Positions 53,021 to 63,935 of a DNA stretch of 64,000 nucleotides are shown here, piece after piece. The notes beneath the pieces are model-generated. The model was not told where the DNA came from and searched no databases. It worked only from the letters and a program-made list of their open reading frames with translations. This stretch comes from Inia geoffrensis (Eukaryota; Chordata; Mammalia; Artiodactyla; Iniidae). The stretch covers positions 24,963,592 through 25,027,591 of the forward strand of contig CM070905.1 of the NCBI GenBank assembly GCA_036417435.1. Direction: 5' to 3'. The translations under genes were made by a program, and so were the position numbers. How positions within the stretch are numbered: the first letter of the stretch is position 1; each line of letters starts with the position of its first letter.

Positions 53021-53684
53021 CTAATAAATATTTTTTACATTTAATCCTGTCTTGGTGTTTGCTTTTTGGAGGACATGGATCAATACTTCCAGCCTCCCCA
53101 CTGGTCTCACGGAGTTCAGAGGAGCCTCCAGCAAGTGGAGTGAGAGCTCTCCTTGCCCACTAGAAGTTTTGGGGAGTTCCCAAAGTCTTCAGCATTAACT
53201 TAGACTTTCAAACATTTCATTCATTTTTGCCATACACAGTATAATAAGTTTTGCTCTGATTATCATGATTAGAAGAATTTACTAACAACTGTCATTTATT
53301 TTAGTTGTTATCTGACCAAGTATAGTCATTAGTAGGCTTAAACCAAGATGAAGAAATACCTTTCCTCAACCTACTGCTTTATTTAAGCAAGGAATAGAAA
53401 GTTTGGTTGTGTCACCCACCACTGGTGATTTTATTATTCCATTTTTATAATAAATTATATTTTATTATTTAAACTTTATAGGCAGCTTTATGGCTATTGA
53501 ATTTTTCATTGGCTTTTAAAATAAGGAACAGCCAAGATACGAATATATATTTCTATGGATAAATAAATAAAAATAATGTTTTAAAGTTCTTCTTTATAAG
53601 AGTTCATTCAAAGCGTGTCTTCATTATAATACAGTGGGAACATTAATATGAAATAAAGCGTTCTTTAAAATCTTGAATATTTTC
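53021..53684. other. No gene or named repeat seen
   Basis: Unassigned, strongly A+T-rich after 53400 (ATAATAAATTATATTTTATT). Confidence 0.5.
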
Positions 53685-53880
53685 TGTATCACAGAAAACA
53701 GTTCTTTCCTGCCTAGACTGGAATGACCTTCTACCATATTCTCATCCTAGATTTTCTTTAGGACTAAGTTCAAAACCCACTTTCTTCATGTAGCCTTACT
53801 TTGGCTGATTGTTGCAAATCACCCCCATTTTTCTGTAAATCATGCGTACTATAACCCTCTCACATGTTGTCTTGGATTTT
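53685..53880 (+). mobile_element. L2 LINE 3' fragment
   Basis: TTTCCTGCCTAGACTGGAAT, CTAAGTTCAAAACCCACTTT and GTAGCCTTACTTTGGCTGAT follow L2 forward order, normally CTGCCTGGAATGCTC then CAAATGTCACCTCC. Confidence 0.7.
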
Positions 53881-54290
53881 TCTCCAGTGGTTTTGGATAC
53901 AACCACTACGCAAGCTGTAGTCTCCATAGCGAGATTATCAATTTCCAGGCATCTCTTGCTGTGTTACTTAGATGATAAGGGAAAAACAAAGGACTGTTAA
54001 GATATGGTTCCTGTCACTGTACCCCTTAATGTTGGAAATTGTGAGAAGCAAATCTTGAGGCCCGACTGACAGAAAAAGGCTTTTAGCATGCAAATCAAAT
54101 GCCATTTATAATAAAATTAACGATATATATGTATACTGCCATCCTAGTTATTTTGCATATGGTAATTAGCTGTACATGGTAAATATACTTCCTATATAAC
54201 TGTAATTGCCATTTCTTTTACAGAGTCAAACCGTGTTTTCAGTTTTTCTTCTCTTCATTAATTCTTAGGTATATATTAAAAGCATCAGAG
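53881..54290. other. Unassigned A+T-rich DNA with an octamer
   Basis: A perfect octamer ATGCAAAT lies at 54088-54095, followed by homeodomain-type text such as GGTAATTAGCTGTACATGG. No repeat is recognised, so it is a candidate noncoding element. Confidence 0.35.
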
Positions 54291-55859
54291 TTGGCAGATT
54301 TTGCTGATACTATATATAGTGTAATTTTAAACACACATACACCAGCTGGAATTCAGCATCTGTCCAGCCATGCTTCCTTGGGAGCCTTGTGCTCTGTGGG
54401 GCTGAGATACTCTTCAGTCTGTGCTTCTGAAAGCTCCTCAGTCTGCCTCTCTTGTCCTCTCATTTTCAAGGCTCCGATAACCCCTGCTCCTTGCTTACTT
54501 CTGTCCACCACTGAACTTGTGAGGCAGCAAAACTTTGGGACCTGAGGCCTGGGCTAGTAGACCCAGCAGAAAGTCATACTTTGAGAAAAAGAAGGCAAGT
54601 GGGTTGCTGGGATGCCAGTTAAGGTTGTGGCACGAAGTGGGGCAAGGACGTAGCAAGAGGTTCTGAAGGGACCATTATTTCACAGTCTTTGGGCAGAAAA
54701 GGCAGAAATGGAGGTGGGGGCTTTGGGGGACTCAGATGGGTGGGAGGCCTTGGTGATGGGGCTTGGAAAAATCCCTTCTGCGGGGCTTGCAGCAAGTCCT
54801 GAGAGGTGGCTTCTGAAGTCTTGTGCATTCACTCAAGCAAGGCTTTATTCCCTGCAATCCATGGACCAGGGTCCAACTTCAGATATTCAAGAGCTCCTGG
54901 ATATGTGCTCAAGCATTTTGCGGGGGGTGCTTTTCTGGAGAGAAAGATCTATGCTTTTAGCAAAGGAGTCTGTGACTCAACAAATGGTTAAAAACCATTT
55001 CACCAACTTGTACAATAATTTTTAAAAATCTGTTTTTTTGAGCTGATGATGTTGGGGGAGAGATAGAGAAGGGCATGAAAGCGCTAATAGTTGGCACTGG
55101 GGAAGGTTGAGAGAAGCAGAGGGATAGGCAGTATTCCACCTCTTCTCTGAAGGTTTCTCTGTCTGTTTATTTATTTTAAATTAAAAGCAGGGGAAAAAGG
55201 AAAGTAAATGTGAGTCATTAAATGGAACCAGGGACAACATTAAGATGACCATAAAACCTGTTTACTTGCATGGGTTGGTGACAAATTCAGCTCTAACGAA
55301 AAAGGGAAAACTGGTTGTTTAAAAATGCCGAAGGGTCCATAAGAAAAGATAAGAACAGTTGCTTCGGAGAGGTTCTGTCCTTGGTACTGAAACCAGACAG
55401 GACTCTCTCCCAAGCGTCTTAATGAAGGGGATTCTGCAATGTAACAGTGTCCTCACAACCTCCTAATCGTGGACCCATAGTCGAATCCCAAAGAGATGGC
55501 TGACTGTCAAGTGGCCATTTGGCTTGGTCAGTAGTAGAAACAACTCTGTGGCTCTAATGGGTCAATACTGTGAGGGTCCAACTGCCTGATTCTCTGTTAC
55601 TCTTGCTTGTACGTGGCCAGTAGAGTTCCCAGCATGTGGAGAGTCTACATGCCTCAAGCAATTCTGTCAGATAAAGGATTCTTTCCACCTAGTTGATGAG
55701 ACATTGGGTAGCTATATGTTTGCATTAAGATTGTAGATTCTATGTTAAGACTCATATTTATGCCTTAACAGTTATGCTAGGGAAAGGGTAAACATCTTCC
55801 TAGGAAAGCTGAGGAGCTTTTGTTAGAATATATGCCTGAGTAGAAAACGACCCCACTTT
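54291..55859. other. No gene or named repeat seen
   Basis: GC-richer to about 54950, with overlapping 84- and 105-codon plus frames that match nothing I know; A+T-rich beyond. No splice or promoter support is seen. Confidence 0.5.
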
Positions 55860-55990
55860 CACTAAGAAGGATCCAAGAGAGATTTACTATCTGTATCATC
55901 ATAACCATGCTCCTTAACTTCTCCAGGCCTGAGTTTTCTAATATGTTAGATGTCCTCATGAGTGAAATAAAGCATAGAACACTGGGCAAC
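55860..55990 (-). mobile_element. Possible MIR fragment
   Basis: CCTTAACTTCTCCAGGCCTG and AGTTTTCTAATATGTTAGAT resemble the reversed MIR core, normally TTAACCTCTCTGTGCCTCAGTTT. Weak. Confidence 0.4.
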
Positions 55991-56149
55991 TGTTAGTTGT
56001 CATTTATTATTTAATTAATCACCAAAAAAACCCTACAACAGCTGGACACAGTTTAAAAGATGTACTGGTCCAAATCTCAAAGAGTTTAATAATCTTTGTT
56101 GTAGGTGACACATAACATATACTGATGAATACCGAGCAAGCCAACAGAT

Positions 56150-56350
56150 TGTAATTGAATGCTCAAATATCTGGGGTAAACAGTAGAGGAAGTCAGAAGG
56201 GGGAAACATCTGTCAAAATGTCAGGGAATGCTTTGTGGAAAGCGTGGCCTATGAAATTGGGAGAGGGAAAGGCTCAAGTGGAGAGAACAGGGTAGAGAAG
56301 GTACCCTGGTAGGTAGGCATGTAGAGATGGGAAACTGTGCAGCGTCTTTG
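56150..56350 (-). mobile_element. Possible L2 fragment
   Basis: TGTCAGGGAATGCTTTGTGG, TGAAATTGGGAGAGGGAAAG and GAGAACAGGGTAGAGAAGG recall the reversed L2 segment with AGGGAAGGCTTCCTGGAGG. Divergence is high. Confidence 0.4.
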
Positions 56351-56539
56351 GGGGAAACACTTAACTAACCTTTTTTATAGGGCCCTCTACACAGGATGAG
56401 ACAAATAATGTTTAGGGATTAAGAAATGGGACAAATTCGATCATCACTCTCCCCCCACCGTGCCCCCCACCCCCGCCACCCAAGGCAGCTTGCCAATAGC
56501 CGTGCTGTTGACTGGTTCCCCACACTGTACAGATCCTGA
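56351..56539. repeat. C-rich patch in unassigned DNA
   Basis: CCCCCCACCGTGCCCCCCAC at about 56451-56470 is a C-rich low-complexity patch; the flanks are unassigned. Confidence 0.6.
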
Positions 56540-56670
56540 TAACTCAACTAGGTGCTGGAGGTAGAAGATGTAGAGGAAGTCTCCTGTGCCCTTTGAGCAA
56601 AGAGCTCAGTGTTTAGTGAGGGAAGTAGACTTGTAACTAGGTAATGACCCTGTAGAATGTAGAGATGGGA
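56540..56670 (-). mobile_element. Possible L2 fragment
   Basis: CTAGGTGCTGGAGGTAGAAG, GCAAAGAGCTCAGTGTTTAG and TGAGGGAAGTAGACTTGTAA fit the reversed L2 start (GTGCTAGGTGCTGG, then AGCTCACAGTCTAG, then GGGGAGACAGAC). Confidence 0.55.
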
Positions 56671-58509
56671 AGTGAGAGTTGTGAGTGACTGCCCCAGGTG
56701 GCCAAAGGAGACATGGGAGAGCAGATGGGATACCGCAATGTGACCAGCCAATCAAACATGCCAGTCAATCACCCGGTTAATGTAGGCAAATAACAAGGGC
56801 TTGAGCAAATGTTTCACTGAATTAACTGGTTGCTTGAGTGCATCAACCTAATCAAATGTTTGCTGGCATCATATAGACACAACCTTAACAATGTAAATAT
56901 TATACTCCCTTGGCTTTGAAATGATTTGATGGGACTGGCCAAGGAATCTGAGGTCCTAGTGGTCTCTAGCCTTGTTTTGACTTTCTGCCCATGGTGAGAA
57001 GAGAATTGTTTTTTTTATGGACTATTATTCACTGTCTAAAATACAGCTTTGCAAATATTTCCAACATTGACATTAATTCTATGATTTAGAAAGATATATT
57101 TGAAATCTCTTTTTGAAAGCTAAAGTTCTTTGCCTGGCTCCTCACTGGAAACTGATCTAAACCAACCTGCTTTAGTTTATGACCATAACCACCTAGGTTC
57201 TGCTTTCAAAGCTCTGCAGATTTTTTTCCCCATGCCCATCCTATCCAAGCACTTTTAAAATGACTGGAGTGAAAGTTCCGAGTTTTATGGGCTTTCTTAC
57301 AGTAGTGCTATTTTTAGGATATTCAGTTCTTTTCCAAAAATCCAATTTTGTCTCCATGATCCACTCTACAGCAGTGTTCAAGGTTATTCGAGGGATGAAG
57401 TGAGTGCGATTTTGCTTTTATCCCCTGGAGCTCATACTATGCACAGCACAGTGAAAACACTGGATTTATGGAAGGTCAGGGATGTACCTCTGTGATGTAG
57501 ATTGTGTAACCAATTTTGTAATCTAACTGTGCAGCCTCCTGGTCTGAGCTTGAGTCAACAGCAAGTACACCTATACACCTTGCTATTTTGGACTTGGTAG
57601 GGAGAAAGAAAGGAGAAGGAGCAGGGAGAATTAGGGTTAGGATAGCAGAGTGACGATTGATTGTACAGTTGGGATAGTGGCTTTACCTCTTAAGTTTATT
57701 TCAGGGACAATATGCCTGTAGTAGGCTCAGATTATAAGGTCTCTAATATGGGCTTTTGTCTCACTATCTTCGCAATCACGTGATCAATTCAGTGACTATA
57801 AACTCAAATGCTTCTAGAGGAGGGACCAGGTATATAAATGTATCGCACCAGGCCAGGTGTGATACAATAGGGAATAGTACTGCTTGTGGCAAACTGGAGA
57901 AGGTACACTCATTTGCGTAGAACAATTAAGGCTTTTGTGCAGGCTGATTTTGGCTACTGAGCATTACCAGTTTGCAACTACTGAATTGAAGTGCATGAGA
58001 AGAAAATATATTTATATGTAACTGCTGAAGAGACGTGCAAATTAATTATACAGCTATGTCCCTGTGTAGTTTGACTTCTGTGTCCATCTACGATTTGATT
58101 AACAGAATGAGGAAACAGTGGATAGGGACATTCCATCTTGGAGGTTCAAGATTTTCATCCTCTCAGAAAACTATTCCATTAAACCATGGCAATGAATCTT
58201 CCAAGATTTAAGTTTTGTGGTATGTCTTCTAGACAGCATAATTTGTGATGCACTCTTAGTACTTATGGGGAAATAATTGAATAGATTAAAAGCAGTGTGT
58301 TTACACATGTGATTTTAGCTTTCATTATTAATGGAGTCTATTCTTTTTAATGTATGTGTCCAGAATTTATAGGAGGGAGAATTATTCTGTGGGTCATCAG
58401 TACTATACTTCCTAAAACTTAGAAGTTGTGGTTTAATGTTTAGGAAAGTCCCTTCTAGCTAGAGGTTTTGTGGGAGAAATGTGCACACTTTTTCTCATAC
58501 TCACTAAAA
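56671..58509. other. Long stretch without gene or named repeat
   Basis: About 1.8 kb of unassigned A+T-rich DNA with no substantial open frame on either strand. Confidence 0.5.
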
Positions 58510-58755
58510 TGCCGTGATTATGCACATGGGTTTTGGAGACAGAACACCCAAGTTCCCTGGTTTAAATTCTGGTTCTAGCATTTATGGCTTGGACAACCTT
58601 GGGCAAACTACTTCACTTCTTTGCTCTTGAGTTTCTTCATATATAAAATGAAGTTTTTATAAGGCTTCAATGACGTGGTGCAGATAAAATAACCAGATCA
58701 GTCCATGGTCCATAATAGGTGTTCAGTAGATGATTAGATATTGCTATTATTACAG
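58510..58755 (-). mobile_element. MIR SINE
   Basis: CATGGGTTTTGGAGACAGAA, CTGGTTTAAATTCTGGTTCT, GGCTTGGACAACCTTGGGCA, GAGTTTCTTCATATATAAAA and ATAATAGGTGTTCAGTAGAT are clear reversed MIR blocks over nearly full length. Confidence 0.88.
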
Positions 58756-59156
58756 TTACAATTAACATGATTAGAGATACAGGTGTTAAAATCTGATACA
58801 AGGGCCATGGAGATTATTTGGAGTAAGTCTCAAGGATGATAGAAGGCTTAAAATATAGAACCCTGGGAAAAAACTGGAAAAAAATAAAAGGTTTAAGATT
58901 CTTAGGCCAGAGAATATGAAGCTGAAGAAAGAGTATATTGCTTTTTCTATTGGATCAAATCATATGTTACTCAGTTCTATAGGTTAAAATAATTTGAAGT
59001 TGACATAGAAGAATATTTTTACAATTTTTGGGTGGGGAAAACATTGCAAAAAAAACTCAAAAGACAAGGGACAGACTAGGAGACAAAAATCACATACATA
59101 TACCAAACAGAGGATTACTGAATATAAATAATCTTTATGATCAATTAAAAAATACA
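58756..59156. other. No gene or named repeat seen
   Basis: Unassigned A+T-rich DNA leading to the MLT1 segment. Confidence 0.5.
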
Positions 59157-59341
59157 TGCAAATAGCATGTGTCCTCACACGGCAGAAAGAGATAGAAGCA
59201 GAGCAAGCTCTCTGGTATCTCTTCTTAGAAGGGCACTAATCCCATCATGAGGGCCCTGCCCTCATGACCTCAGCTAAACCTAATTATCTCCCAAAGGCTC
59301 CCTCCTTCAAATACAATCACACTAAGAGTTAGTGTGATGGT
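59157..59341 (-). mobile_element. Internal MLT1 segment, inverted copy of 60792-60966
   Basis: Its reverse complement (59157-59332) aligns to 60792-60966 with about ten differences in 175 bases, near 94% identity by eye. Both ends lie inside the LTR, so it is not an ordinary solo LTR. At its outer edge the perfect palindrome ATCACACTAA-GAG-TTAGTGTGAT (59316-59338) extends into a 13-base piece (59329-59341) that repeats 60799-60811 in direct orientation. Confidence 0.9.
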
Positions 59342-60491
59342 GTCACGCTAACAGATAAAAGAACAAAAATGTGTAAAGACAATTCGCAGGTAAAAAAAAT
59401 ATTTATTTTTACTGTGGTCAAGAAAATATAACTAAAACAAGTTACCCCATTGTCAAAAATCAAGAGAAGAAAGACCTTAAGGCAATTTCTAAAGACCCAC
59501 TGATTAAGGATATTTAGAATGGCCTTTGAGAGAAGTTTTGGATAAAATCTCTCCAGATTGTACAGTAAAAATCTTTCCCACTTCAGCCTTCGGTAGAAAT
59601 AAAACAACAACAAAAAGCAAAATCAAAATTTAAAAATAGAAAACTCTTATCCTCCTTATAGAAGAAAACCACAGCTATTTCTCTCATCCCCTCTCATACC
59701 CAAATCTGGATGCCATCCAGTTTGGGAAAAGTGGAGTTCTGAGAAGGGAACGGATGATTTGAGGGCTAACCAGTGTTTTTATATTTTCTTAAATTTCCCA
59801 TGTTCATGCACAGTTAAAGATTTGAGCTATTTATCTCCAGTGGGAATTAAGGTTGCTATTGATTTTTTTTTTTGAGTACCCCAAATTGAGGCCGTAAACG
59901 AACCTTTCCAAAGTACAGGGCTTCAATTTTCTTTAAGGAGCATTGCTAGAAAGATGGCAGGAAGAGTGTTCTTTGGTGGTGGCCTGCAGAACTCAGCTCT
60001 TGCAGAGAGAGAGTGCATCCTGAGTGGGTGATGAGCAGGGGTGGAGCAATGCCTTTCTCAAATGCTGCTAGAGGCCAGTAAACCAATAATGCAAATGAAT
60101 TGAATGTGATAGGCTTGCCAGGCAGGAATCTTGGGGCAAGTAGGGGTGCACGATTAGGTGAAATGCCGAAGGAAAAGTGTGAGAGATCTGTTAGGGCATG
60201 TCTGTGAGGCCTAAGTTCCTGGCAGGAGCCCAGTGATGTCAAGAAGGGCTCACAATGCTAGACTCTTGAAACTGTAGCTCTGAAAATGCTGGACTATAAA
60301 ATTTTTTTTTCAAGATTTAAATTTGGAGTAAGAAATAATGAAAGACTAGGCAATCTATTTAGAGAGAATGGTATTATAGGATAGATTATGGAGAAAAGGA
60401 AGAAAACTCAATCTTAATTTTCTTCTATTTCATCCTTTCCAGCAGAGCAAATAATCTTCAAATTGGGAAAGGGCAGGACAAGTAGTATAAA
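59342..60491. other. No gene or named repeat seen
   Basis: Unassigned DNA between the inverted MLT1 segments. A 98-codon minus frame at 59946-60242 and a 94-codon one at 59329-59613 have no domain or splice support. Confidence 0.5.
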
Positions 60492-60731
60492 TAGTATGAC
60501 CGGGCTTCCCTGGTGGCGCAGTGGTTGAGAGTCCGCCTGCCAATGCAGGGGACATGGGTTCGTGCCCCAGTCCAGGAGGATCCCACATGCCACGAAGTGG
60601 CTGGGCCCGTGAGCCATGGCCACTGAGCCTGTGCGTCCGGAGCCTGTGCTCCGCAATGGGAGAGGCCACAACAGTGAGAGGCCCGCATACTGCAAAAAAT
60701 AAAAAAATAAAAAAGAAATATTAATATGACC
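60492..60731 (+). mobile_element. CHR SINE, short (CHR-2-like) form
   Basis: TAGTATGACC (60492-60501) and TAATATGACC (60722-60731) are the likely duplication, one mismatch. The body runs from GGGCTTCCCTGGTGGCGCAG to GAGAGGCCCGCATACTGC with an A-rich tail interrupted by T. CpG decay (GCGTACCGC to GCATACTGC) marks it as older than the copies at 15.3 and 36.5 kb. Confidence 0.95.
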
Positions 60732-60745
60732 AAGTAGTTAATTCC

Positions 60746-61112
60746 TGCTATGCACTGAATTATATCCCTCCAAGATCCATAGGTTGAAACCCTAACTCTT
60801 AGTGTGATGGTATTTGGAGGAGGGGCCTTTGGGAGATAATTAGGTTTAGATGAGGTCATGAGGGCGGGGCCCTCATGATGAGATTAGTGCCCTTGTAAGA
60901 AGAGATGCCAGAGAGCTTGCTCTGCTTCTATCTCTTTCTGCCACGTGAGGACACATGCTATTTGCAAGCTAGGAAGAGAGTCCTCACCAGAACCCAACCG
61001 TGCTGGCACCGTGATCTGGGGCTTCCAGCCTCCAGAACTGGGAAAAAAATAAATCCCTGTTGTTTAAGCTATCCAGGCCGTGGTATTTTGTCATGGCAGT
61101 CTGAGATGATAC
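60746..61112 (+). mobile_element. Full-length MLT1/MST-type (MaLR) LTR
   Basis: The LTR runs from TGCTATGCACTGAATTATAT to CTGAGATGATACA, 367 bases. Characteristic blocks are TGTGATGGTATTTGGAGGAG, GATGAGGTCATGAGGGCGGG, TTGTAAGAAGAGATGCCAGA, TCTGGGGCTTCCAGCCTCCA, and an AAATAAATCCCTGTTGTTTA poly(A) region. The 5-base flanks ATTCC and ATTTC may be an eroded duplication. It is the source-like partner of 59157-59332. Confidence 0.92.
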
Positions 61113-61519
61113 AATTTCTAAGAGAGATGAGGAGGTAATAGAAGAAAATCTAGGCATTGTCAGTGCTCTGGGCTCAGACACAGGACTTCCCCAATGCTAA
61201 AGGAATGTGAACATTTGACACTGGAAATGGGGGGGCCGGGTGGGGATGTTCTGCAGGCATTTATGGAGCTTAAGAGGAGCCTGAAGATGGATAGGTATCC
61301 AGATTTTCAAAAAAGATATAAAGAATTTTGAAAGATCAGAACAACCATATCGATGTTAATTAGGATAGTCTGTGATAATTTATAAAATAATTCACTAGTT
61401 GTTTTTATGAGGAAAGGAAGCAAAGTATCTATATATCATACTAACTTAAACATACCTTCAAGAATAAGGTGATCTTATCTGTACATCATGGGACTGTTGT
61501 AGATATCATATTTTTATTT
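61113..61519. other. No gene or named repeat seen
   Basis: Unassigned DNA between an MLT1 and a SINE. Confidence 0.5.
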
Positions 61520-61857
61520 CTCCAGAGTATTCTTTTTTATAAATTTATTTATTTAATTTATTTATTTTTGGCTATGTTGGGTTTTCGTTGCTGTGCGTGG
61601 GCTTTCTCTAGTTGAGGCGAGTGGGGGCTACTCTTCATGGTGGTGCGTGGGCTTATTGTGGTGGCTTCTCTTGTTGTGGAGCACAGGCTCTAGGCACACG
61701 GGCTTCAGTAGTTGTGGCTCACAGGCTCAGTAGTTGTGGCTCATGGGCTTAGTTGTTCTGCGGCATATGGACCTGGACCAGGGCTCGAACCCGTGTCCCC
61801 TGCATTGGCAGGCGGATTCTTAACCACTGCACCACAAAGGAAGCCCTCCAGAGTATT
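61520..61857 (-). mobile_element. CHR SINE, long form
   Basis: A 12-bp duplication, CTCCAGAGTATT, lies at 61520-61531 and 61846-61857. The reversed body has CTATGTTGGGTTTTCGTTGC, GGCTTCAGTAGTTGTGGCTC (twice in varied form), GGGCTCGAACCCGTGTCCCC and the reversed head ACCACAAAGGAAGCCC. Confidence 0.95.
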
Positions 61858-62757
61858 TCTTAAAAGCTCTAGAGTTTTATAAAAACAAAGGTGGTGGCAG
61901 GGATTAGAATGTGGGCTGCAAGAGGGCAACATTAGGCAGATTTAGGTGGATTTGCAGTTGGGTGAGCAGCCATATGCAAAAAGTGCCAGTCCAAATGGGT
62001 GTCCCTAGGACACCCCAAGGCTCTGACTTGGTTCCATTCTCGGCAGGTCACTGAAAACAATTGTCTAAGTGAGGACATTGCAAATGTGTTTGTCATATTT
62101 GCAGGTAATAGCAACTTGAATATGTCAGTATGATATCCAGATTTTCAAAAAACCTTCCGAGACTGGAGCAAAAGGGCAAAAACAAAAGGGAGAAATGTTA
62201 CAGAGCTAAATGTAAGATTCAGCGTTTACATGTGAGAAAGTCACTTACGCCAGTGTAGGAGATGAAGGTGTGACATTTGTCCATCCATAGAAAGGAATCT
62301 GAGGTCTGTTGACCATACATTTAACGTGAGCCAACTATGTAGATCCTATGCTGAAAAAATTAACCCCACACAGCAAATACCCAAATCCTAATGCAAGTGT
62401 ACCTGCATTGACAGAAAAGGAGGGTCCAACTCACAGGAAGTGCTAGTCCGACCGCTTATCACTGGTAGAGCACTTCTTAAACGTGCTATTAGTGCTTCAA
62501 AGAAAGGCAACCAAGATGGTCAGTGCAAGTCTGGAAACCATGGGGCATGAGAACCCTGGAGAAGAAAAGGAGTCAGGGTCATCATCTCTATCTGGGAACA
62601 TTTGAAAGGGATGCTATGAAGGAAAAAAAAGGGGTTATTTTATTGCTGTGTTGGGCAGAGGTATATACAATGGATAAACATTCTCTTGATTTCAAACCAC
62701 TAGGGCTCTTCCGTATGTAATGGGCTTCACTATGGTGTAACTTCTTGTTTTAGAAGC
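61858..62757. other. No gene or named repeat seen
   Basis: Unassigned DNA with short frames only. Confidence 0.5.
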
Positions 62758-62900
62758 GTTCAAAACAGGACTCATTTAACAGATCTTTAATGAGCACCTA
62801 CTAAGTGTCCAATGCTTTCCTGGGTGCTGAGGGTACACTGAGATGGTGGAGAGTAACAAAGGAGCGAGTTGAGACCGACAGAGAGTAAAGCATTACCTGG
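62758..62900 (-). mobile_element. L2 LINE fragment
   Basis: TTTAATGAGCACCTACTAAG, TGTCCAATGCTTTCCTGGGT and GCTGAGGGTACACTGAGATG match the reversed L2 start of the 3' half. Confidence 0.7.
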
Positions 62901-62921
62901 CAGTGGTATTTTCCCCCTTAG

Positions 62922-63039
62922 TCCTGGAATTGGAGCTTCAGCTCAAAGCTGAGGACCTGAAGAACTCAGTGCGACTCTGTGTTCAAGGTGCCGCTGCCCC
63001 CTGGAACAGCCCTCCTGCAGTGCTTCTGAGAGGCACCAA
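62922..63039 (+). other. Exon-like stretch (weak candidate)
   Basis: The 118 bases lie between an acceptor-like TTTTCCCCCTTAG (ends 62921) and a donor-like AA/GTAAGA (GT at 63040-63041). One of three frames is open throughout, reading LELELQLKAEDLKNSVRLC and on to VLLRGT, 38 codons. No family is recognised and 118-base open windows occur by chance. Confidence 0.15.
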
Positions 63040-63819
63040 GTAAGAATGAGCTTTACCACTACACCCACTCTCAGCAGCCAATGTAAGGAGGCTGAAAGTG
63101 GCAGGAGTCAGCATTTTGGCGATGTATATTCAGAGCTTGGCTATTCCCTTCCCTCCCTGTGACAGAGAGGTAGGAGGGCCTTTCCCTTCCTTGGAGCTAG
63201 GTGAGTAGGGCTCAGAGTGAACCGACACCGGGGGTGTCTCCAGAATGGTGGAGTAAGCATCTCATTCCCTGGTGGAATCTGTAGGTCTTTTTTGATGCTG
63301 TCTCTGGAGGAGAGTCAGAGAAGTCTTGGAGAGTATTCGTGGAGCCTAGCAGTGAGGCTGCATCCCTGACTTCTCTCTAAAGAGAGTAAGAAGTGAGTGT
63401 TTGATCTGTACCCTTGAAGATGAAAGGACATGTGTCTAAAGGCAGAGCCCAGAGGTCCACTGGAAGAACCCAGGGCAGGGGAGCGTGGTGTGGCTGGGGA
63501 GAGGGGGCAGTATTTACTCCATGCTGGTTACTGGCAGCTGTCAAGATGGGGAGCACGAAGCCTCCAGCAGTTAGGTTGGCTCCACTTGCAGTATTTGGGG
63601 AGTAGCTGAGTACAGGAACTGGACCAAGTCTTGGGGCTCCTAACTTGGGAAAAGGCAAAGGTACCGTGGCTGCTCTCCTGGAAAGGTAGGGGGAAGAGTG
63701 TTTCCCTCAGAAAACCCCACTTCTCATCTCAGCAGATTCATTAGAACCATCCTGAATCACAATAAGACAGAGAAAACCTTTACCACCAATGCATGTCCAG
63801 GCACATAAAAAATTCTCTT
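63040..63819. other. No gene or named repeat seen
   Basis: Unassigned DNA, purine-rich in parts. Overlapping frames on opposite strands at 63377-63658 and 63414-63605 have no support. Confidence 0.5.
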
Positions 63820-63935
63820 CAATGGTAGTGGCAGAGGTTGTGTCTGTGTGTCTCTATGAGAACTCTCTGTACTTTCGGCTCAGTTTTGCTGTAGACCTAA
63901 AACTTCTCTGAAAATTAAAGTCTATTAAAAAAATG
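63820..63935 (+). mobile_element. Ancient L1M-type 3' end
   Basis: TCTCTGTACTTTCGGCTCAG, TTTTGCTGTAGACCTAAAAC and TTCTCTGAAAATTAAAGTCT match the terminus of the copy at 16745-17092. Confidence 0.8.

Noticed and set aside
54708..55025. 105-codon plus frame starting MEVGALGDSDG
   Set aside because: No recognised domain; the region has shadow frames on the other strand and no splice support.
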